Source of the DNA: Strongylocentrotus purpuratus
Taxonomy: Eukaryota > Echinodermata > Echinoidea > Camarodonta > Strongylocentrotidae
Assembly: GCF_000002235.5 (NCBI RefSeq)
Contig: NW_022145607.1
Span: 38,286,529 to 38,350,528, forward strand
DNA length: 64,000 nt
Direction of reading: 5' to 3'
Shown: positions 21,500 to 33,300 of the stretch, one piece after another
Layout of the letters: each line of letters opens with the position of its first letter
Position numbering within the stretch: the first letter of the stretch is position 1
The notes under the pieces: generated by a model
What the model was told of the DNA's origin: nothing
What the model saw: only the letters and a program-made list of their open reading frames with translations
The model's database searches: none
Position numbers and translations under genes: made by a program

Positions 21500-24400
21500 T
21501 CAGCTCTCTTCTTCTAAAAATGTGATTTCTGGATTGTAGTCATCCTGCAAATACAAAAGATATGATCATGCAAATGTTAATACAGGTGATTTCACACAGG
21601 AACAAAAAGACAGTTTTTATAACATTTTCTAGCATGCAGGTTTTTACATATAACTGATAGAAATTGTCCCATCAAGTAAAGGACATAGAGATGTCCAGCA
21701 CAATATGTGCTTGATTTCATAAAGATGTATTATTGATTCCATAAAGATGTATTAACGAGATTGACAAATGATTGACACGACTGCACTATTTGCTCTCTCT
21801 ATATCGAAAACAATGCCTAAGCGGTGCATGTTGGTCCCCCATAATCCTCTTTTTCTTATGTTAATCGAGAGCTGAGTTGATGAGATAACCACCAGTCAGT
21901 GACCATGCTGGGTGGTCTAATCTCTCCTGGTTGAAGTAGTGCAGACAGGCCTTAATAACCTTTATAGAAGGAATCTGATTTACCTTTTATGTATGATTAA
22001 TAGGACTATGCTTGTGACAAAATGTCTTTTTTTTCACTGTTATGTGTAACAATTATAAAGTCAAAATGCTAAATTTCAGCAATAAAGCTGTCAATTTCAC
22101 CTTCCTAGTCTATGGGTTGTCCAACAAAACTAAGCTGACAGCCAAGTGATGGCCTCTCATTATACATGTAGCTAGAAAGCCAGAAATGAGAACAGTCTAT
22201 CAAACTTACCTACTTTGTCATTCATTAGCTCATGAAAAGTGACTACTTTATTTAACTCTCATCATGCCACGAGGCTAATCCCCATTGTGCCAAGCCCCAA
22301 ATCCCCCCGTGCCAGGTTGTTTTGGAGATAATCTGATTTACGCGATGGTTCTATGAATAACGCGTGAGAAACACATAGCACAGTCCAATAAGCATGAACA
22401 ATAACTGCTATTACGAATGTGCCCTTGCACGCACATGGCAGTGAATCAATGGTTAGCTTTCATGTACAAAGCACTATAACGGTAGCGTGCATGCAGCCTC
22501 ATGGCATACTATGAGGCCTCGTTTAACAATGTTAAATCTGAGATGCATGGCCCTACTTGTTATCAGTGTCTGTGATATGGTGTAATATTGAAGCCCTAAA
22601 CAAATTGCACTTCAAAATGATCAAGAAGTGCCTCAAAAAATTAAAAATCTTTGAGCGGCAGGTTTTACCATACTCGTATTCCCCAATAGACTGTAGTGTT
22701 ATGAAAACAGTTAGGAAAACACACATTTATGTTTCGATTTTCCAATCATAAATATCTTGATAATCAGACAGGCGATAGGCTTGTAAAAGTCATGGGGTTC
22801 CTGACTGACCTAATAAAAGTTTATAATTATCATTGCAGCATGAGCTAAATCCAGGATTTTGTTTTTGAATCTGAGACAAAGTTACCCAATCCCTTTAACT
22901 CTTTATGCGCCACTTAAAAAAACCCCTGTGCCACATTCTTTTAGGGTCACACATTTCGAGGGAATCTTTATTGACTCTGCTGAATCAAGAGGCTATAACT
23001 CTTCACTGGATGATCATGATGAAAAATATTGTGCAGCAAAGTTGTAGACCGGAAAACGTGCTTTTCGATGAACCGTCATTTGTTATATTTTGAATTATCA
23101 TTTTTATAATAATCATAATTATATAATGTTTAATTTTTCTTATTTACGGCAGTTTTTTATCCCTCTAGAATTTCTTATTTAGCAATGATAAGACATCTTC
23201 AAATCGAATCTATTAGAAAGGTGGACTTCTTACCTTTCTTTACATACCTTGCTCAAGTATTCTAACAATTCAGAAGGTTAGTATTTAGGTTGTTGAAGAA
23301 AAGAAGTTCAATAGGGAGAGACTTGAAAGTACCCCGCTCAGCCACCCTTGACAATGGGCTAATCTGCCCATTGAAATCCCTATTACCCCAGGTTATTGTC
23401 AATGTCCGGTTTAGCGGGGCATGAAAAGGGACGTCGTGGGGATGTTTTTCTTTGTTGTGCCATGATAAGTCAATAAGAAATAAGAGAATGTTATTGATTT
23501 TGCCCACTGGTATGAGCATGTAAAAATGGTATAGGCATAATATATTATATGTGATATACATGACATAATCAGCATCTTATTGAAATGTCTCATTATGAAT
23601 GTTCACCGCATCTGTTCTCTCACCTTCTTTACCCCTCAATAAAATTGATTTCAAGTATATTTATCACAGCCATAGATATACAAAGAAAGAATGAATCAAT
23701 CTTAAAATATAAACTATATTGCATTGTTTTCCATTTACTTTATTGTGAGAGAGCTTATTATCAGAAATGATTGACGAGTGGAGTATGCAATGAATAAAAT
23801 ATGGAGAACGGACGTGAGAGACATTATGAGAGAGAAATAGTGATATGAAATGAAAGGACTTTACTGTGAATAAAGATTATAAGAGAAAGAGATAAAGATG
23901 ACGGCAAGACAGGATACATATTGATACGAAAATAACAATAATAATGAGATAGAGATGACGGAAAGAAAGAGAGTAAACACTGATAGCATAAGAATGAATA
24001 AAGATAATAAGAGAAAGATATAGAGATGACGGCAAGACATAGGGTACATATAGATAGGAAAATGATAATAATAATAAGATAGAGATGACGGAAAGAAAGA
24101 GAGTAAACACTGATAGCATAAGAATGAATAAAGATAATAAGAGAAAGATATAGAGATGACGGCAAGACATAGGGTACATATAGATAGGAAAATGATAATA
24201 ATAAAAAGATAGAGATGACGGAAAGAAAGAGAGTAAACACTGATAGCACAAGAATGAATAAAGATAATAAGAGAAATATATAGAGATGACGGCAAGACAT
24301 AGGATACATATTGATAGGAAAATAATAATAATAATAAGATAGAGATGACGGCAAGAAAGAGAGTAAACACTGATAGCATAAGAATGAATAAAGATAATAA

Positions 24401-27400
24401 GAGAAAGATATACAGATGACGGCAAGACATAGGGTACATATAGATAGGAAAATGATAATAATAATAAGATAGAGATGACGGCAAGAAAGAGAGTAAACAC
24501 TGATAGCATAAGAATGAATAAAGATAATAAGAGAAAGATATAGAGATGACGGCAAGACATAGGGTACATAATTATAGATAGGAAAATGATAATAATAATA
24601 AGATAGAGATGACGGAAAGAAAGAGAGTAAACACTGATAGCATAAGAATGAATAAAGATAATAAGAGAAAGATATAGAGATGACGGCAAGACATAGGGTA
24701 CATATAGATAGGAAAATGATAATAATAATGAGATAGAGATGACGGCAAGAAAGAGAGTATTACACTCATAGCATAATAATGAATAAAGATAATAAGAAAA
24801 AGATATACAGATGACGGCAAGACATAGGGTACATATAGATAGGAAAATGATAATAATAATAAGATAGAGATGACGGAAAGAAAGAGAGTAAACACTGATA
24901 GCATAAGAATGAATAAAGATAATAAAAGAAAGATATAAAGATGACGGCAAGACAGGATACATCTTTCTTTCATTAGTTTTATTCATTCTTATTCTATCAC
25001 TGTCTACTCTCTTTCTTGCTGTCATCTCTAGCTCTTTCATTAATTTTTATTCATTCTTATTCTATCAGTCTACTCTCTTTCTTGCTGTCATCTCTATCTC
25101 TTTCTTTCATTATTTTTATTCATTCTTATTCTATCACTGTCTACTCTCTTTCTTGCTGTCATCTCTATCTCCTTCTTTCATTTTTTTTATTCATTCTTAT
25201 TCTATCAGTCTACTCTCTTTCTTGCTGTCATCTCTAGCTCTTTCATTAATTTTTATTCATTCTTATTCTATCAGTCTACTCTCAGGGAACACTTTTATCA
25301 CTAGAGTCTTCGTCACTGCTCGATTCGTCGGAATCAGAGTCCATGCTCCATGCTTCCATAGTAACAAGATCTCGAGCCTCCTCTACACTAAACACACGTT
25401 GACGTTTTCCAGCAGGTGCCATCGTAACATCAGTAAAAAAAATCCAAAGAAAACCGCTAAATACACGGTAATTTCGAATGTAACACTATGAAGAAAAACA
25501 GTTTACCGGAAAGTGTGCGATGTATACAATGTAAACAATAGTAAACGCAACGCGTGGCTACACACTGCGAGCGGTATTATGAATGTCTAATTGACTCGTA
25601 TACATCTGTGCAAAAATGCGAAGTTGGCACGCCTACGTCCGTGCAAATCGGCGAACAAAGCAAACAAAGAGTTAAACAAATTGTACTTCATCAGTATAGT
25701 CATGCCTGCTTCGTGAGACAAAGTATTTTTCTCAATTAACAAAAGAATGAACATAAAGATCAAGGAATGTTGAAGATCTGCTCACATCTGATGCCATGTA
25801 TAGTTGATGTTCCCACACGCTGCCTAGACTCTCTGGATTCTGTAGGTATTGGTCTTTTTTCAACTCGTAGACTTCATACGCACACTTCATCTGGAGAATC
25901 ACGACAGAAACAGACAAAAATATTAGAAAATTCAGTATTAAAATATGTTTACCCTTCCATGCCACTATGATAAGGAATAATCATCAAAATTAAACTGAAT
26001 GGATGAAATGAATCATTTTAACCCATCGACCACTGACTCTACTGAAATTGCTTCTTTGCTATGTGATTGACCTTCAACTATCCCTGGGGGTGTTTCACAA
26101 AGAACCAAAGTTGAACTTAGCTTTAAGTTGGACTTAAACATTATGGAGAGCCATTTGTAGCCTTAAAACAAAACATATTCAAAAGCATAATCCAAGTATT
26201 TTAGACTTTTCATTAAATCTACATCAAGAACATGAAATCTCCTTGATAATAGAAAGTATGAATATTTTGAATCAACGTTTTATGCCTTTTAAAATAACTA
26301 TTACAAAATATTTTCGAAGATGCTAACGGCTTTCCATAACTGTTGATCCCAACTTAAGAGTTAAATAAGAGTTAGGATCTTTGTGAAACACCCCCAGGAC
26401 AACTACCCAACTACAGAGTGTCATTATCTTAATAGGGGCTAGTTGTCTGGTGATTAATTGTCCCATGGGAGTTTCTGTAAAAGGGGAACTTCCAGAAGTG
26501 GTTGCTAACAAAAAACTTAGAGATAGTGATTACGAGATGGACATTGTTCTAGATTTGCCACACTCGACTCAGGTCCACTCTAATAATAATGATTAACAAG
26601 GGGAGTGTTTCACAAAAACTAAGATCAACTTTAAGTTGGACTTAACTATGTCAGGCTGTTCATGCCACTAGTTGGTCTCACCATTGGTCTCTCAATTATG
26701 ATGTTCAGATAATACTTTTTCCTTCAATAATGAACTATCACAAAATGTAAATTCTGTAGATTTGTGACCACGATTGGTACGCCACTTGAGAAACCAATGC
26801 CAGTAAATGATGAGAGAAAATAGTGGCATGAACGGCCTGCCATAGTTAAGCCCAACTTAAAGTCGACCATAGTCTTTGTGAAACACTCTCCAGGAATGTC
26901 AAATGTGCTAGACATGAGCATCAACAAAAAACCATTGTATTTATTATTACTGAATAATGAAATCTGACACACCGGAGTGTTAGCTCAATCAGTAGAGCGT
27001 CCGCCTCACAACCAGGAGGTTGTGGGTTCGAACCCTGGCCGCATCATACCAAAAGACGTTAAAAGATGGGAGTTGCTGCTACCTTGTTTGGCGTTCAACA
27101 ATAAGGGATAGGCAACATTGATCTGGCGCTGCTCAGTGGCTGCCGGGCTCACGATCAATTGCTAAAAGAATTTCCATTTTCGGTTTAACTTAATAAGTTT
27201 GGAGTGGACTTTAAAAGATTATTATTACCTGTTTTGCACATTTCTTGGGAGGCATCCTGCCCACATTGGTGGCTAGTCCTGGACATAGAACACTAGATAT
27301 AGGCAAGAGACCGGTCTTACTTGTGTTTGCATTGTGTTTTTGTACTGTCAAGGAGAAACAAAGAACGATGATGAATGGTAAATCATAATCACAGAACATT

Positions 27401-30315
27401 CTTGTAAGTTACCAAGCAACTAAAGCTGATTTGGTAAAAACAGAGGCCAATCTTGGTATTGATTACAATTTATCAACTTAACTTGACATTCAGTACATCA
27501 AGCGCGACCCTGTTCACGTACACAAGAGATAGCTGATTGTACATTTGTAATAATATGGATTAATCACAGATTTAAATGACAGTGTCCGTTTCCGAACAGA
27601 CACTGATATAGACCAAACGGCTATTAACCCAATATTCTACCTCCATGGCAATGAAAATATTATTTTTAACCATTACGCACTTTGCGTTCTATATGATAGC
27701 TGATTACACGTCTGCTAATATGACTGCCCTAAATGTGAAGTATGTGAGAACACTCTGGCCATTTACTTAGGACACTGGGTGTACACATACAGGGTACGTA
27801 AACATGATGTAAACCATTGTGGTAAAGTGGCTCACTCACTTGACTGTCAAGCCAACGGTTGAGGGATTGAATCCCTGCACGGTACTGACGTCTGTTGGCA
27901 AGACATTAATCCACGTTTGCCACTCTCCACCAAAGTATTACATTGGTATTCAGTAGTATGTGTATTAAAGTCACTTGTTTGCTCAGAATTGTGAGCATCT
28001 GCAAAATAGCGCCTGGTTGGAATGTTCCCCAGGGAGTGGAGAAAGTGTGTACATTGTGTGCGGGCAAGCCTGAATCTGATGCCCAGGGTTAGATTATATC
28101 TGTAAAAGGTGGCATCGCCAATGTATTGCACACTATATAAGCCCAGAATATTATCACTATCATTATTACAATGACCATGTACAAACCTGCTATTAGGACT
28201 GCTCTAAATGCTAAGTAAGCGTTGATACTGTCAGAAACATCATCAGGAACACGCATGGTCGGAGCTGATATAAGGTATTTGATAGGGGTACCTTGATTGA
28301 AGCCTTCCCAGGATGTCTTCTCTGTATTCCCCCAGAACTGTTGACACGTCGGTATAATGATTGCATCGCCCTGAAATTTCAGAATTGTCGAGATGGAAAC
28401 TTAAAAAACAACATCCTTTGACTAAAGATCTTTGAAAATGTCTGTTTCTGTTTCGGAGGAAAAAATTGACTTATAGGCTATGAATAAACATGAATAAACA
28501 TACCCAGAATTCCTAGCAGAATTTCCCTTTGTTAATGCATTGCTCCAAGAAAAATTGAGTAAACTAGCCTTGCAACGCTTTGAATTGATTTTTTTAAAAT
28601 AATTTTAATAAAGTATGTAAGCATGTGGAAATTTTCGTAATCTACATATTCATGACACGTATGACGAATTCGTTCTTGGTAATTCCTCTTTGTGTAGTTT
28701 CTACTTCTACTATTTCATACCTCAAAATGAACTACAAAAACAAAAGGAAAGGAAAGCAAGAGAGAAGAAAGAATGAATGAGAGAAAAAAAAGTTGCACCT
28801 CTACTACTTGAATTAGGTTGAAATCCAGGCCTGTTATTTCTACTATATCTCTACTTAATTGATACTCAGAATTCTGCAAATTGTTCATCTCTACATCTGA
28901 AGTAAAGAATAAATAAATGAACAAGCAAGATAAAATACACATCAAATGTAAATGTTGACATGGACCTATCCCTCCACAACAGTTAATAAATGGTCAACAC
29001 AATCTATTTTACTTTGAAACTCAAAACTTACCACTAAAAGTTCACCATCTTTCTCTGTCATAATAATTTCTTGTAACCTATTCATGCTGTAATGAATAGA
29101 AAAGAAAAAGAAAAAAACAAGAGAAAAAAAAAGTAAAACAATGACATTAAATGTTGCATCTGGGACTTAATTGTTCGTTTTCATAAATCAAAATGAGATA
29201 TAAGTCTGGAGATCCAACATTTGATCCAAAGAAATTGCTTTTGGTTATATTTTGTCAAAAGAGTGTCAATGTAACTTGTAAGTTTACAGTTAGGGTTATG
29301 GTTAGTTATATTGTACAGAATACAGAATTTACATTTTTTGATAATTCATTATTGAAAGAAAAAATATATTCTAAAGATCATAATGGTGAGAGCAAACAGT
29401 GGCATGAACAGTCTGCCATAGTTACATGTAAGTTCAACTTAAAGTTGATCTTAGTCTGTTTTAAACCACCCCTCAGTTACATGTAGTGCACAAAGTAAAT
29501 GGAGAGCATTATTTCTGCACCATGTACCATACCACTAAACTTGGAAAGCTTGAACGTATGATGTGGACAATGAATGGAAGATGAATTCAAAAACTGATGA
29601 TGACTTCTAAGCTGTCTAACAGCAAATCTGGGCCCTGTCTTATAAAGAGTTGCGATTGATTTGAATCAATCGCAAGCTTGCTGTCCCCTATCTCTTATGT
29701 AGATAGTTGCGATTGATATCAATCGTAAATAATTTGTGATTAATAAGTGAAACAAGTGAACATGATCGAGAGATCAAGGTAAACCGGAGTGTTTGCTCAG
29801 TCAGTAGAGCGTCCGCCTCACAACCGCGAGGTCATGGGTTCGATCCCCGGCCGCGTCATACCAAAAGTCGATAAAAGATGGGAGTTGCTGCTACCTTGTT
29901 TGGCGTTCAACAATAAGGGATAGAGCAACGTCGATCTGGCACTGCTCAGTGGCTGCCGGGCTCACGATCAATTGGGGAAAATAATTTCTATTTCGGTTTA
30001 ATAAAACTTGGAGTGGACTTTAAACTTACAGTTGCCAACCGAAGTGTCTAGAATATGCTAAATCAATGCCTCCGTCCATATACCCAAAACTATTAGCTGG
30101 AGAAACCTGTGGAGCAAATGAAAAAGAGGAAGATGAAATATACAGGATGAATGTAATATTTGGAGAGAGAAAGAGAAAAAGAGGGAGGTAGAAAGAGAGG
30201 TAGGGAGGTAGGGAGGAAGGGAGTGAGGGAGTGAGGGAGTGAGGGAGTGAGGGACAGAGGAAAAGAAAGAGAGGGAGGGACAGAGGAAAAGAAAGAGAGG
30301 GAGAGAGAGAGAGGA

Positions 30316-30355
<40 letters not shown>

Positions 30356-33300
30356 GGGGGATGTGGGAGTGAGGGAGAGAAAGAGTGAGAGATGGAGAGA
30401 GAGAGAGAAGAAGGAAAAATGGAAACTACAGTAAGTCCAGGAAAAAAAGACATTGTGATTGCAAATCATTCAAAAAGAAGAATGTTAATGAGGCTAATAA
30501 TTGCTTGCTTAAACTATTGCATTTACACTTTAATTGAACTTTTATTTTGCTTTCAATGTATAAATGCAATGTTTATAAATGGGACAATATCCGCAACGGG
30601 TGGATGACTGAAACATGATCTGAATTGTTTTCCAATTTATGAATACATCTTTTATAAAAGTAAAACAAATTGTGTCAACAGAAAAAAAATTCATATAACA
30701 ATTTGTTTATTCAACTTACTATTGCATCTGCTGCTGGAGCATTCTTGAAAATATCACCCTCTGAAACCTGAGATAGCAAACAAAAACGATAGATTACCTT
30801 GAGGATTTACTTTGCTATTTTTTCTCATTATACGTCTGTGACACCAACGAGACCAACATCAGGCTAACTACAGTCTGAACGAACAAACATTTTCATTACG
30901 CCCATTGACAACAAAATTGCTGAGCTAACCCATTTCCTACTGGAACTGAGTGGCCCATGTATCAAGCCTATGGCAGTGAGAGAATTCAGAAGTCAAGGGG
31001 TTAACCCTTACTGTACTGGGGGGGGGGGCCTGGGAGGCCCCCCCCCCCCTCGACATTTTTCGGAGATCGCGCCGCAACCGCTCGGAATTTCGAATTGTCG
31101 TTTCATGACTTTTTTCCCTCAAGTCTTACGCACATTTTGATACCATTTTCGTCGAAATCGGATATACCTGTAAGGTGTTACATAACAATTAGTATGCGCA
31201 TGTCATCAAAAAAGTGCTATAATTGCATATATTCATGTACAAGCAGAAATGTGAAGATATGAATTGATATCAAATTGCTTTTATACGTTTCTCAAAGTAA
31301 CTTGATGTATTTCAGAACAAAATAATACATTAGAAATAAAACAATAGATATAATAACAAATAAAAAACAATGAAATACATAAGAAAATAAAAAATTGAAA
31401 ATCACATCAAATTTGCATAAATTATCATTATTAATTACATCAAATAACTATTTTGTGTTAGAAAAGAAGTTTCATATGAATAATGAGTGAAATGAGTCTG
31501 ACAATTTCTGTAATGATTCTAGTTCCCTGTATATTTCCAGATTAGATATTCATGAATGCGTAATTTGCATATTCATAATTTATGCAAATTAACCTATGCA
31601 TTTTCAAATATCATAAAAATAATGAAACCTCATGAATTTGAGATGAAGGAAACATTTATTCAATACATTTTCAAGATTCTTCACAAGTCTACTAACAAAT
31701 ATGTAGAGTTTTCTCTAAAATGCATAAAATTAGCATTTTGCATAATTAATTAGGCTATAACGACAAAAATTTGCATATTAGGAAAAAACTAATTATACCA
31801 TCTTGTTCCTTACGTAAATATCTACAAACATGCAAATTTTCGCGTTCATCGGACATTCAACGACCGAGATCATAGGGGGGGGCCTCCCAGGCCCCCCCCC
31901 CCCAGTCAGAGAGTGCTCGAAATAGCCCAGTACAGTAAGGGTTAAGGCATGTTCAGATCTGGTGCAGCATGACTTCAGTGTATGTGTACATGATGTGTAT
32001 TAAAGGATTTGCATGTCATGCCTTCTATTAGAATAACAATCATCTGCAAAATAACAAACAGGTTTTAAAGAATGTGCTTCAAAAAATACAAGGAATTCTA
32101 AAAACAAGGCAAAAAACAGATGGAAGACTTTAATAATTTACTTAATAACAATTGTTTTGTACAGTTTTAACACACTGCTTTGTAACAATGTACCCAAAAA
32201 TGAGTTTGAAATATTCAGTTTTGTCAATGTGTTTCACTCAAGTGTTTGTTTAGTCTGTCTGTCTTGCCATCCATTAAAGTCCTAGCCCAAAATCAGTTCA
32301 GAGGACCTTTCATATTCAGTATGTGCCGCAGGACATGTGAATCAATGTACAACTATAAATCTCCTATCGTGTTTACCTAGCTCTACAGGTATTGTGTCAG
32401 TATTTATTTCACTCATGTGTTTCTTTTGTTAGCTTATCTTGCCATCCCTTAAAGTCCCAGCACCAAATCAGTTTAGAGTACATGTACCTTTAAGATAAGT
32501 GCCGTACATGTGAACCAATGTACAAGTAGACATGTACACTGTACCTATCGTGTTTACCTAGCTCTACAGGTATTTGCATTAGCTACATAGCGCACTTGAC
32601 CCTGGAACAATACCAGGTGCATCAAATCACGAGTATTTATTACACCTAGAGAAGTACTTGTACTATGCACATTCACAAAACATCAACTCAGCGCTACAGC
32701 ACATACCAAGTGCATGACTACATGGATATTTGTCGTTCTAATTTGAATGTGATTATGTACCTCTTACTGTGTAGAGCGCAAGTGCGCATTTTTTAAATCA
32801 GACAAACTGAAATACAATCATGAGGGACTAAGAGGGTATTCTATGGACTTTGTATCTGAACAAAGGGGTCTTTCTCTGCCGTGCAAGACTAAAATGATAG
32901 ATACACATGTATATATATTCATGTGATATACTGCTATTTGCCTTTACACTAACTTAAAAGACCTTTGTCTTGACCACTGTCAAGCTATGCTTATCACTGG
33001 GGAAAATAAGTCAAATCAACTGAAAACATAATACAGAAGTTAATTTTCAAAGAATTCATAACCTGGTGCTTTTTAAAAGAAGAGATTTGTTTTCAGCATA
33101 AAAGAAAATAGTGGATATTGAAGATATTTGGTACGAGAAACTGATAATCTGTTCTAAAACCAACTTAAAATCTCTTAAACTTGTCCTTATGTTCACATCC
33201 CCATATATCGTTTATTTTTGTAATTCAACATACATTGGTTGGAATTTTGTCAAACAAAAACAATTATTTAAAACCTCTCAACGTATTGCCAATTTACAGA

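Noticed and set aside
23877..25040. 387-codon minus frame with periodic hydrophobic repeats
   Set aside because: It is the 130-bp satellite translated; sister frames are equally open, so no protein selection is visible.
23870..25281. CRISPR-like array
   Set aside because: The units are directly adjacent with no unique spacers, and the genome is eukaryotic.
26972..27045. tRNA gene with A and B boxes
   Set aside because: The sequence continues into a SINE body shared with 29,784-30,023. The head lacks a clean acceptor-stem partner, so it is a SINE promoter and not a tRNA gene.
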